Shown here piece after piece: positions 29,128 to 37,199 of a DNA stretch of 64,000 bases (positions are counted from its first letter, which is position 1; every line of letters starts with the position of its first letter). Made by a program: the position numbers and the translations under genes. The notes below the pieces were generated by a model. It searched no databases. It was not told the origin of the DNA and saw nothing but the letters and a program-made list of their open reading frames with translations. The DNA comes from Robertmurraya korlensis NBRC 107688 (GTDB taxonomy: Bacteria; Bacillota; Bacilli; Bacillales; Cytobacillaceae), in assembly GCF_001591645.1 (NCBI RefSeq), contig NZ_BCVH01000008.1:124001-188000 (forward strand). Direction: 5' to 3'.

Positions 29128-29517
29128 TTAAAATAAGCCTGCTTCTAAAGCTGCCTCAAAGCTATCTCTAGCAAATTCAAAAGGATTATCAATTTTTTCC
29201 CAGTGTATATACATTAGTCTTGGTTCATCGAATAACCAATGGTTGTGTAGAGCTGTAACGATTATACCTCTCTTTCGGAGAGCTGATATAAAAGGATTAA
29301 TTTCCTTTTGAAGAATGACTGTTTCACCTAGATTGAGTGTTCTCCCATTTTGTTGGTTCTCAAATGATAATGCAAACGGTAAAGCTAATGGAGATCTTGT
29401 TCTTCTATCTAGGATCGAAGCATCAATGTTTCTTAGTCTTGAAACTACACATACTCCATTTGAGACTTGAGCAGTACCACCTATAATTCTAGCTAGTCTT
29501 TCACAACTGGATGACAT
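29128..29517 (-). CDS. DUF1259 (LppY/LpqO-like) protein
   Basis: This 129-residue protein matches DUF1259, seen in the block LNLGETVILQKEINPFISAL followed by LHNHWLFDEPRLMYIHWE. It covers a single copy of the domain, whereas some relatives have two. The function is unknown. No signal peptide is present, unlike the mycobacterial lipoprotein relatives. AAGGAGGTG seven bases before the ATG gives strong initiation. It lies alone on the minus strand with its own terminator. Confidence 0.8.
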   Translation of the reverse strand: MSSSCERLARIIGGTAQVSNGVCVVSRLRNIDASILDRRTRSPLALPFALSFENQQNGRTLNLGETVILQKEINPFISALRKRGIIVTALHNHWLFDEPRLMYIHWEKIDNPFEFARDSFEAALEAGLF

Positions 29518-29697
29518 TATTTTTCACCTCCTTACAATATCAATATGTAAGGAGTACAAGCTTGTATAGGTATTAATATATTTAGCTACAAATAATTTAA
29601 AATGGTTATATTAATCATTTATATAATATGTGGTACGAAAGAGAGCTCTTTAAAGACTGTTAACCCTATCTGTATTATGGTCCTATCTTTCCCTGGC

Positions 29698-30192
29698 TTA
29701 TGGGTGAATAGTTACCGCCGTACCGTTTGGGACAATCCTCGCTAATTCCTCTACATCTTTATTGTACATACGAATACAGCCTTTTGAGACAGCTTTCCCA
29801 ATAGAGCTAGGGTCATTTGTACCGTGTATACCATAGTGTTGTTTAGATAAGCTCATCCACATGGTTCCAAATGGGCCTCCTGGGTTTGGGGCTTTATTTA
29901 GAATGATGTAATTACCTAAAGGTGTCGCAAAAAGCATTCTCCCTACCGCAATAGGATACTGTTTTTGAAGAACACCATTTCTAAATAGTCGAAGAATGCG
30001 GTCATTAACAGAAACATCAATTCGATAAGGACTACTCTCGGGTGAAGGGACTCCTGGGATATTGATCGATTGTCCGGGATAAATGAGATTTGGATTAATG
30101 GATGGATTAGCTCGAAGAATGGTTGCTAGTGGGGTACGATAATCCTTTGCAATTTGATTAAGAGTTTCGCCTGCTTTAACTGTATGAATCAG
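29698..30192 (-). CDS. ykuD: LysM-L,D-transpeptidase (YkuD/ErfK type)
   Basis: This enzyme forms 3-3 cross-links in peptidoglycan. An N-terminal LysM ([16 protein letters not shown]) is followed by the catalytic domain with [14 protein letters not shown] and the nucleophile cysteine in SKGCIRM. It matches B. subtilis YkuD in length and layout and has no signal peptide. The GTG at 30201 overlaps the last base of the AGGAGG ribosome site (30201-30206) and cannot be the usable start. The best-spaced in-frame codons are CTG at 30192 (eight bases) or ATT at 30189. A CTG or ATT start would be unusual and is inference. Confidence 0.9.
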   Translation of the reverse strand: MIHTVKAGETLNQIAKDYRTPLATILRANPSINPNLIYPGQSINIPGVPSPESSPYRIDVSVNDRILRLFRNGVLQKQYPIAVGRMLFATPLGNYIILNKAPNPGGPFGTMWMSLSKQHYGIHGTNDPSSIGKAVSKGCIRMYNKDVEELARIVPNGTAVTIHP

Positions 30193-30291
30193 TGGTAACA
30201 CCTCCTAGGGAACTTTTTATACATTGTATGTTAGTGGGAAAAAGTGATTCATAGTTGATTTATTTATTTCAAAGAACAAAGGAAAAGGACT

Positions 30292-30321
30292 CATTCAGTA
30301 AACAACTGAATGGGCTATTTT
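30292..30321 (+). terminator. terminator-like hairpin without an obvious upstream gene
   Basis: CATTCAGT (30292-30299) pairs with ACTGAATG (30305-30312), followed by GGCTATTTTT. It lies between divergent genes, where no rightward gene ends, so it could end a small unannotated transcript or be chance. Confidence 0.35.
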
Positions 30322-30433
30322 TATTACCATTTGTTTCTCCGTTTCTTCCTTCTTTGGACATAGTTACGCCATATTTGCTGACTATAATTTTCCTAGATAA
30401 AGCGTAAGAGAAGCAAAGGAGGTTGTCCTCATC

Positions 30434-31360
30434 TTGAAAAAGAGAAAACTTATAGTAATCATCTCAATAGTCATTACAAGTGTTGCACTAATTCTATATT
30501 TATTAGCGAACCGTTATCTAATTGAGCATGTTGAGGTAGAAAATGCACTTGTGAGTTCCGAAACAACGAACTCAACAACCGAATCTACTATAACGGTGGA
30601 CGAGACCTATGAAGCGGATGATATGAGTTATACGAGTGATACAAAGTCGATTGAAATTGAGAAAGTAGTGACTGGTTCAGGAAGTGATCAGGTTGTGTAC
30701 TACGTAGCGGACGTCCACTTAACAGATTCAAGTAGTTTAAAGTCAGCATTTGCTAATAATCAGTTTGGTAATAACATCGTGCAAGTAACTTCCGAAATTG
30801 CAAGTAATAATAACGCGATTTTTGCGATTAACGGTGATTATTATGGATTTCGTGAAGACGGGATAACGATTCGTAATGGGCAAATCTTTCGAGATAATCC
30901 GGCACGTACGGGGTTAGCATTTTATGAGGATGGGTCTATGGAAATTTATGAGGAGACAGAAACTTCTGCAGAAGAATTGATTGCAGAAGGAGTAACGCAA
31001 ACCTTCTCTTTTGGACCTGCTCTCGTTAAGAATTCAGTGGCGATTGAGGATTTTGGAGATGTGAGCATTGATAAGAATTTTGGAAACCGTTCCATTGAAG
31101 ACTCAAACCCGAGAACAGGGGTAGGTATCATATCTGAAAATCATTATGTGTTCGTCGTCGTTGACGGAAGAAGTAAGGGGTATTCAAAAGGCTTGACCTT
31201 AGGTGAGTTTGCTCAAGTGTTTGAAGATTTAGGGGCTACTGAAGCCTATAATCTCGACGGTGGCGGTTCGTCAACGATGTACTTTATGGGAGAAGTCATT
31301 AATAATCCACGAGGTACAGGTGAGGAACGTGGCGTAAGTGATATTATCTATATCCAGTAA
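30434..31360 (+). CDS. phosphodiester glycosidase family protein (NAGPA/DUF2233 fold)
   Basis: This membrane-anchored, extracytoplasmic protein of 308 residues has an N-terminal hydrophobic anchor (residues 5-25), a serine/threonine-rich linker, then the NAGPA domain. Landmarks are FAINGDYYGFR, NPRTGVGI, VVVDGRSKGYSKGLTL and YNLDGGGSSTMYF. Related enzymes remove phosphodiester-linked GlcNAc caps; bacterial members are found with exopolysaccharide and teichoic-type glycan genes. AAAGGAGG lies upstream of the TTG start. It is followed after about 14 bases by a glycosyltransferase gene, supporting an envelope-glycan role. The substrate is unknown. Confidence 0.85.
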   Translation: MKKRKLIVIISIVITSVALILYLLANRYLIEHVEVENALVSSETTNSTTESTITVDETYEADDMSYTSDTKSIEIEKVVTGSGSDQVVYYVADVHLTDSSSLKSAFANNQFGNNIVQVTSEIASNNNAIFAINGDYYGFREDGITIRNGQIFRDNPARTGLAFYEDGSMEIYEETETSAEELIAEGVTQTFSFGPALVKNSVAIEDFGDVSIDKNFGNRSIEDSNPRTGVGIISENHYVFVVVDGRSKGYSKGLTLGEFAQVFEDLGATEAYNLDGGGSSTMYFMGEVINNPRGTGEERGVSDIIYIQ

Positions 31361-31374
31361 GAGAGGTGAATGAA

Positions 31375-32385
31375 GTGATTATCGTTATTCCTGCGTATGA
31401 GCCAACCGAGACAATGCTTCAGTTAATAAAAGAAATCCAACAAAAAAGCAGCTATCAGGTACTAATTGTAAATGACGGTAGTTCGGGTAAGTGTGAAGGT
31501 ATTTTTGAACAGGCTGCCGAGAGAGGCTGCATAGTGTTAACCCACGAGACAAACCAAGGGAAGGGAGCTGCGCTGAAAACAGCCTTTGCCTATATTCGAA
31601 TGAACTATCCAAATGAAGAAGGGGTGGTGTGTGCAGATTGCGACGGGCAGCATCAATGGGAAGATATTCAGCGTGTAGCGCAAGAGTTATCTGCACAGCC
31701 TCAAACTATTGTATTAGGGGCTAGGGAATTTCTAGGCGAGGTTCCAGTAAAGAGCTTAATAGGGAATAAAGTAACTAGAACCATTTTCTCCATTGTAGCT
31801 GGATATAGAATTGACGATACCCAGACGGGACTTAGGGGATTTTCCGTTGACATGCTACCGTGGCTGATTGACATTAAGGGGAAACGGTATGAATATGAGA
31901 TGAATCAATTACTTGAGGCGAAAACTGCTGGTTATCGCATTTCTAGCTTGCCCATTCAAACGGTCTATGAAAATAACAATCAGGGTAGCCATTTCCGCCC
32001 TATCCACGATTCTATTCGGATCTATCTCCCTATACTAAAGTTTAGTTTATCTTCCCTATCATGTGGTGTAATTGACTTTATCTTGTTTTTCTTATTGCAC
32101 TGGCTAACTAACAATATATTATTCTCCGTTATAGGTGCGAGAGTGATCAGTTCCTTAATCAATTATGTAATTAACAAAAACCTCGTTTTTAATAGGAAAA
32201 AGCAATCCCATGCAAAGCCGATTCTCAAATACTATAGCTTAGCTGGATTTATATTAATCAGTAACTATTTGATGATTTCTATATTTAACGACACAGTTAA
32301 TCTCTCGCTCTTTACTAGTAAGAGCTTTACGGAAGGAATCCTGTTTATGGTTAGCTATTATGTACAGAAGAGGTTTGTTTTTTAA
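31375..32385 (+). CDS. glycosyltransferase family 2 fused to a GtrA-like membrane domain
   Basis: The N-terminal GT2 domain (about residues 1-220) shows IIVIPAYEPTETM, NDGSSGK and the metal-binding CADCDGQHQW, and resembles polyprenyl-phosphate sugar synthases. The C-terminal part has four membrane segments ending RFVF, matching the GtrA flippase family. The fusion could both make and flip a lipid-linked sugar. GTG 31375 is preferred to GTG 31366 because AGAGAGG overlaps the latter. It is probably co-transcribed with the phosphodiester glycosidase gene. Confidence 0.86.
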   Translation: MIIVIPAYEPTETMLQLIKEIQQKSSYQVLIVNDGSSGKCEGIFEQAAERGCIVLTHETNQGKGAALKTAFAYIRMNYPNEEGVVCADCDGQHQWEDIQRVAQELSAQPQTIVLGAREFLGEVPVKSLIGNKVTRTIFSIVAGYRIDDTQTGLRGFSVDMLPWLIDIKGKRYEYEMNQLLEAKTAGYRISSLPIQTVYENNNQGSHFRPIHDSIRIYLPILKFSLSSLSCGVIDFILFFLLHWLTNNILFSVIGARVISSLINYVINKNLVFNRKKQSHAKPILKYYSLAGFILISNYLMISIFNDTVNLSLFTSKSFTEGILFMVSYYVQKRFVF

Positions 32386-32410
32386 AAAGTCCTTCCAAAA
32401 GGGCTTTTTT
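32384..32410 (+). terminator. terminator after the GT2-GtrA gene
   Basis: AAAAAGTCC pairs with GGGCTTTTT through one G-U pair and runs directly into T residues. It begins at the stop codon of the gene. Confidence 0.75.
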
Positions 32411-32527
32411 CTGTTAATTATATGGAAGGAAATAATATAGAAAAGGAAGTCATTTATGGTAGAGGAAATGCTAGTGACACTGTAAAATTGATGGTAGTAA
32501 AAATGGATATGAAGGAGGTTCTTTAAG

Positions 32528-33460
32528 GTGGATTTTATTGCAATCGATTTTGAAATTGCGAATAATGCGATGAGTAGCGCTTGTTCACTAGGAATGGTCT
32601 TTGTAAAGGATAATCAAGTTGTTGAAGAAAAATATTTTTTAATCCAACCTCCAACTTTAACATTTCTCGAGGAAACAACAAAAATTCACGGTTTGACCGT
32701 GGAGGATGTAAGGAATGAAAGAAAGTTCCATGAGATTTGGGAGGAGATCAAACACCACTTCGAAGGAGCGACAATTGTTGCTCATAATGCTCAATTTGAC
32801 ATGAGTGTTCTCTATTGTTGTCTAATGGAATATGCTCTTGAAATCCCTGAGTTTGAATTTATTTGTAGCATTCCTCTGAGTGCGAAGTCTTGTAGAGAAA
32901 AGGTGGGGAATTCTTTAGTAGAAAGGTTACATCATTTTAATATCACTTTAGAAAATCATCACAATGCCTTGCACGATGCAAGAGCTTGCGCGGAATTAGT
33001 GGCTACTTGTGTAACAGTTAAAAATAAACAATCACTTCAATCGTATTGCAAAACATATAGAAGCATTCCCATTAAGAAGTTTTCCGAGCTAAAACCACAA
33101 ACGTATTTTAAACAAAAAAAGAAGAAAAAGACCTTTACCAAAGTGGTTATTTCCGAGATTTCTGCCAATGTTCAAACCTTTAATGAAGAGCATCCTTTTT
33201 TCGGAAAAAATATTGTTTTTACCGGTGATATGAAGCTTGATCGTAAGGAAGCAATGCAAAGAGTGGTCAATGCTGGTGGAACAATTAAGAGTGGAGTGAG
33301 TGGTAAAACTCATTATTTAATCGTTGGAAAGCAGGACAAAACGATCGTAGGAGCTAGTGGAATTAGTACCAAGGAAGAAAAGGCATATGCTCTAATCGAA
33401 AAAGGCATGGCTATAAAAGTAATTGGTGAGCAAGAGTTTGTGGAGTTATTAGGAAATTGA
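32528..33460 (+). CDS. DnaQ-like 3'-5' exonuclease fused to a BRCT domain
   Basis: A DEDDh exonuclease domain spans about residues 1-165, with acidic residues in AIDFEIAN, VAHNAQFDMSVL and HHNALHDARAC. A lysine-rich linker (KQKKKKKTF) leads to a C-terminal BRCT domain (about residues 225-310: FFGKNIVFTGDM, THYLIVG). Bacterial BRCT modules otherwise occur mainly in DNA ligase, where they bind DNA, so this protein probably trims DNA 3' ends or primers during repair. The GTG start follows GAAGGAGG. It stands alone between terminators. Confidence 0.88.
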   Translation: MDFIAIDFEIANNAMSSACSLGMVFVKDNQVVEEKYFLIQPPTLTFLEETTKIHGLTVEDVRNERKFHEIWEEIKHHFEGATIVAHNAQFDMSVLYCCLMEYALEIPEFEFICSIPLSAKSCREKVGNSLVERLHHFNITLENHHNALHDARACAELVATCVTVKNKQSLQSYCKTYRSIPIKKFSELKPQTYFKQKKKKKTFTKVVISEISANVQTFNEEHPFFGKNIVFTGDMKLDRKEAMQRVVNAGGTIKSGVSGKTHYLIVGKQDKTIVGASGISTKEEKAYALIEKGMAIKVIGEQEFVELLGN

Positions 33461-33461
33461 G

Positions 33462-33490
33462 AAAACCGCTCAAATATGAAGCGGTTTTTC
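33462..33490. terminator. bidirectional terminator between the exonuclease and acyltransferase genes
   Basis: AAAACCGCT (33462-33470) pairs with AGCGGTTTT (33480-33488). T residues follow on the plus strand and A residues precede on the left, serving both converging genes. Confidence 0.82.
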
Positions 33491-33495
33491 TCTTG

Positions 33496-34716
33496 TTAAA
33501 GTATTTGTTTGATTAAGGGGAGCTTACGTAAAAAGAAATGACTAATAACAAAACTGAAGATAATGCCAAACAACGTAACGAATAAGAATTGTGAAATCAT
33601 AGAAATATCATAGCTCTCAATCCAGTATTGCAAGGTAACCAAGACCGGTACATGAATAATGTAGACAGCATAAGAGTTAGCAGATAAGGTCTTTGTAAAA
33701 GATGTCGTGTGGTTAGCAATGATTTTAAAAAGGTAGATCAATCCTATACATAATCCTGTACACAAAAAGGTTTCATAAAAAGAATAAATAAGGTTTCCTG
33801 TTGTAAAGCCGTATCGAGTCGCAACAGTAATGAAACCAAGATAGTACATTCCTGCCAGAACCCCCCCGATAATAAACCACGTTATTCCTACTTTATTGGA
33901 AAGAGTGGTAAACCAATTCCTCCTTGATGCTATCACTCCAGCGATAAAGAAGCTAGCGTATTGAGGGACATGAGCGTACTCCGCCTGAATAAAGCCGAGG
34001 AAGCCCTCCCAATGATCAATTGGATATTTAATACGTGTAACAAAAGTTAACAAGGCAACAACTACTGCGAATAAAAAGATGGATAATAGACTGAGTGGTT
34101 TGGGTGTAACCACAGCATTTCTTTTTCCAGTCCATCTGCTAATTATCGTATAAATACAAGCATAAAATAGTAGGTGTTCAAGAAACCAAAGATGAGCAAA
34201 CTGTAGGTCGGGCCAACTAGGTCCTGACCAATTCTCAGGTTGTCCGCTTAATCCGAAATAAACATTAATGTAGTATGACCAAAACGAAAGATCGGGATAG
34301 GGGCGGTAATGCAAGTAATACTGGTACATCATAATTGGGACGATAATAAGAAAACCAAAAAGTGCTGGGATACCGAGCCGAATAAATCGATCACTTAGGA
34401 AATTTTTCCATCCTTTTTTTCTTAGAGAGGAAGGCAAAAAATATGCTGAAATGAGGAAAAACAAGCTCATAAAAAACCCCGCATTAACAGCAAAGAATCT
34501 ACCAAGCTCAATTTCTGGACCATTTGGTGGTTGGTAATACCAAAATCCTCCTGAGCCACCATAAGGTTGACCAGCATGGTGGGCAACAACAAGGCAGGTA
34601 AGAGCGACCTTCAGAGTATCTAAATAATCAAGTCGTTTCCCTGTATCTAGTTTATTTTCAATACTAGGTGGGGGATTTGTATTTTGTTTTATTTGAGTGT
34701 TGAACAAATGATTCAC
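33496..34716 (-). CDS. acyltransferase 3 family membrane protein
   Basis: This 406-residue protein has about ten hydrophobic segments and the start of the acyltransferase-3 signature, YLDTLKVALTCLVVAHHAG, with the conserved histidine pair. Members transfer acetyl or other acyl groups to surface glycans, peptidoglycan or antibiotics. A proline- and asparagine-rich N-terminal tail precedes the membrane domain. AGAGGTGA precedes the ATG. Nothing nearby identifies the acceptor. Confidence 0.88.
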   Translation of the reverse strand: MNHLFNTQIKQNTNPPPSIENKLDTGKRLDYLDTLKVALTCLVVAHHAGQPYGGSGGFWYYQPPNGPEIELGRFFAVNAGFFMSLFFLISAYFLPSSLRKKGWKNFLSDRFIRLGIPALFGFLIIVPIMMYQYYLHYRPYPDLSFWSYYINVYFGLSGQPENWSGPSWPDLQFAHLWFLEHLLFYACIYTIISRWTGKRNAVVTPKPLSLLSIFLFAVVVALLTFVTRIKYPIDHWEGFLGFIQAEYAHVPQYASFFIAGVIASRRNWFTTLSNKVGITWFIIGGVLAGMYYLGFITVATRYGFTTGNLIYSFYETFLCTGLCIGLIYLFKIIANHTTSFTKTLSANSYAVYIIHVPVLVTLQYWIESYDISMISQFLFVTLFGIIFSFVISHFFLRKLPLIKQIL

Positions 34717-34950
34717 CTCTGTAAAATATATGTACTAATGGAAGTGTAGCCCAGTATTTAGACGTATTCAATAGAATAATAGTTACATCAGTTTAGAAGG
34801 CGGTCATAGATTCAAATCGCAATCGTATATAATCGCAAATAATTTTTAAAAGTTGAGAAAAACAACACTTTCCTAATCAAAAATAAACATTGGCTAAATT
34901 AAGGTGTATACTAAAATGAGTTGTTTATTTTTTTATAGGGGTTGAGAAGC

Positions 34951-35922
34951 GTGAATAATACTAACGAGAATGGACAGAAATACCTTTACAATTATTCATG
35001 TCAAGAAGATGAAGTGGAGCTCTGTGCCTTAGAAATGCGTTCTTTTTTTGGACAGGACTCTGAAGAATATATTATAGAAAGTAATATTAAAATTGATCCA
35101 AGCAGAAGCCCGTTTATTCGGGATCGAATAGATATTATTTTTGAAGGCAGTGAGTTGGAAGAAATAATTAGCAAGGTGAAAAGTTTACCTCCACTTTCTG
35201 AAACCTATAGAGTCATTTACTTAAAGACTTTTTCATTAAAAAAAGTAGCCTTTGAACAACGAAGAAGAGTAGAGCGAGAAGTGGCTCTACATGTGCCAGG
35301 AGAGCCGGACTTAAAACATCCTGAGATCTCGTTCGGAATTGTAAGAGTTAATGAAAAATGGGTATTTGGTTATTATCATAAGGGTGAAGCTGTATGGTTA
35401 CAGCACCAAAAAAAGCCAAATGAATATTCGACCGCGTTAAGCACCCGAGTTGCACGGGCAGTTGCCAACATTGCTGTTCCGAACCCAGAAGGTGTAAAGG
35501 CCATTGACCCTTGCTGCGGGATTGGAACGGTTCTCGTCGAGGCCTTATCTATGGGAATCGATATTGTCGGGAGTGATGTGAATCCCCTTATTCTTCCTGG
35601 AACACGTGAAAATATCGCCCATTTTGGGTACCGTTGTGAAGTTCTATTTAGGGACATTAGGAAGGTAACGGGAAGCTATGATGTGGCGATTATTGATATG
35701 CCATATAATCTTTGTTCTGTTATCTCCCCACAAGAACAGCTAGAATTGCTTCAAAGTGCCTATTCCTTCGCGAATAAAATCGTGATCGTCACAATAGAAC
35801 CCATTGACTCTATTATTGAACATGCGGGGTTCCAAATTGTCGACCGCTGTATCGTGAAAAAGGGAACATTTATTAGACAAATTATCGTTGGAAATAGTAA
35901 TGAGGTAAAAGGTTGTCACTAA
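34951..35922 (+). CDS. RNA-methylase-like SAM-dependent methyltransferase (Trm11/TrmG10 type)
   Basis: The 323-residue protein has a C-terminal Rossmann methyltransferase domain with motif I DPCCGIGTVLVEAL, the acidic GSDVNP motif and the catalytic DMPYN in place of the usual N/D-PPY. The N-terminal half, up to about residue 165, resembles the substrate-binding half of tRNA guanine-N2 methylases, though no clear THUMP domain is evident. GTG 34951 is chosen because AGGGG lies nine bases upstream; TTG 34942 abuts it. The target RNA is unknown. Confidence 0.8.
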   Translation: MNNTNENGQKYLYNYSCQEDEVELCALEMRSFFGQDSEEYIIESNIKIDPSRSPFIRDRIDIIFEGSELEEIISKVKSLPPLSETYRVIYLKTFSLKKVAFEQRRRVEREVALHVPGEPDLKHPEISFGIVRVNEKWVFGYYHKGEAVWLQHQKKPNEYSTALSTRVARAVANIAVPNPEGVKAIDPCCGIGTVLVEALSMGIDIVGSDVNPLILPGTRENIAHFGYRCEVLFRDIRKVTGSYDVAIIDMPYNLCSVISPQEQLELLQSAYSFANKIVIVTIEPIDSIIEHAGFQIVDRCIVKKGTFIRQIIVGNSNEVKGCH

Positions 35923-35942
35923 TGGAGTGTCAACCTTTTTAT
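35907..35942 (+). terminator. terminator overlapping the methyltransferase stop codon
   Basis: AAAGGTTG pairs with CAACCTTT, with an inner CAC/GTG, followed by a T-tract. The TAA stop lies in the loop. Confidence 0.8.
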
Positions 35943-36014
35943 TTTAAGAACAGTCGGTTACTTCACTTAGTAGAGGGGTAGAATGATTCTAAAATACTAA
36001 ATTTGGTGAAGACA

Positions 36015-36596
36015 ATGAATAGTAAAGAAATCATCTTTTTAATTATCATCGTACTGGGTGCAGCAGGGTGTTTATATTTCATACGACTGGACTGGAAGCG
36101 ATATGGCGCCATTTATTTAATTAGTGTAATTTCTGGAAATTTATTATGTTACATGTTTACGTTCCTAGATTTTTACACATTTCCTAATAATATTCTGCAT
36201 AAAGGGTTCCTTATTCCATATGGATTGGTTTCAACTGTATTCCCCTTAATTGCTATGTTTGGGATAAGGTATAGCCCAGTAAGATGGGTTTGGAAAATAC
36301 CGTTCTACTGGGGAATTGTCCACATTGGGGTACTAGCCGAAGTGATTTTAAAACAAACTGAGATTTTTGCTTTTAAACCCGAATGGGACTTATGGGATAG
36401 TTACACTTTATGGTGGCTGAATTATTTATTATTTGAGCTTTTAGGTGGGAAAATGATCCCCAGCCATTTAAGGAAACCAATTAACTCTGAAGCATTTAAG
36501 TACGGAAACTGGGCTTGGATTGTGTTTCATATTATTGTTATTACGACCATCTTTCTTGCAGGTGTTTATGTTGGAATTACGGTATTTAGGGAATAA
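36015..36596 (+). CDS. multi-pass membrane protein of unknown function (possibly CBO0543-like)
   Basis: The 193-residue protein has five to six hydrophobic segments and many aromatic residues, with charged loops such as RLDWKRYG and HLRKPINSEAFKYGNW. Its general style is like the CBO0543 family also found at 50212-50814, but I cannot show the relation. ATG 36015 is chosen because a weak GGTGAAG precedes it; the upstream TTG and GTG have no ribosome site. Its stop lies next to that of the convergent gene. Confidence 0.65.
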   Translation: MNSKEIIFLIIIVLGAAGCLYFIRLDWKRYGAIYLISVISGNLLCYMFTFLDFYTFPNNILHKGFLIPYGLVSTVFPLIAMFGIRYSPVRWVWKIPFYWGIVHIGVLAEVILKQTEIFAFKPEWDLWDSYTLWWLNYLLFELLGGKMIPSHLRKPINSEAFKYGNWAWIVFHIIVITTIFLAGVYVGITVFRE

Positions 36597-36597
36597 A

Positions 36598-37026
36598 TCA
36601 TGAAATGTCTCCTTCTTTCCTTTCACCTACAATATCTTGGATAATTTCAATATGTACCGCTGCCCATGCCTTTTCCCGAAAATGAATAATAACACTTATG
36701 GTCAGAGTTAGAATATAGAAAATACTGAAAGTGAGAAAAAGAAAACTTCCTTCTTTAAAAAGAAACGCTTGTAATTGCTTTGAAAAGAGAAAGAAAAACC
36801 ACGGAACGGAGGTAACAAAAATAGGGATGATTCCAGATCCCTGTTTTTCCTTAATCATACGATAATATATTAATTGTAAAGTTGCTGTTTCAATCGATTG
36901 ATAAAACGATCGAATTTCTTGAATCTCCACTAATTCCTTTACTTGGCCTAATGGCTTATCATGTTTCCAAACCTTTGTAAGCTTGATGTACAGTTTATGA
37001 GCATCACCTCGAAAAGACACTTGCAT
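36598..37026 (-). CDS. small membrane protein of unknown function
   Basis: The protein has about 142 residues: a cytoplasmic N-terminal half rich in charged residues, two adjacent membrane segments around positions 68-115, and a short acidic tail. No family is recognised. An in-frame GTG lies one codon before the ATG, and AGGTG overlaps both, so the start is uncertain. It converges with the preceding membrane protein without a clear terminator between them. Confidence 0.6.
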   Translation of the reverse strand: MQVSFRGDAHKLYIKLTKVWKHDKPLGQVKELVEIQEIRSFYQSIETATLQLIYYRMIKEKQGSGIIPIFVTSVPWFFFLFSKQLQAFLFKEGSFLFLTFSIFYILTLTISVIIHFREKAWAAVHIEIIQDIVGERKEGDIS

Positions 37027-37199
37027 CACCTATTATAAAATTTCAATGACAGAGAAGAAGATATAAAGCATAAAGTTCTCTAAAAGTATGGTCTTTATTC
37101 ACTGAAGTTCCTCTTTTAGGTTGCTCCAATATTTTGTGTTTTCTAAAAACATATAAGTATGGTATAAAAGTCTTATAAATATTAAGGAAGTTTACCTAT

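Noticed and set aside
34800-34835. Short direct repeats of ATCGCAA before the methyltransferase gene
   Set aside because: Two copies of seven bases in A/T-rich DNA are compatible with chance and match no operator I know.
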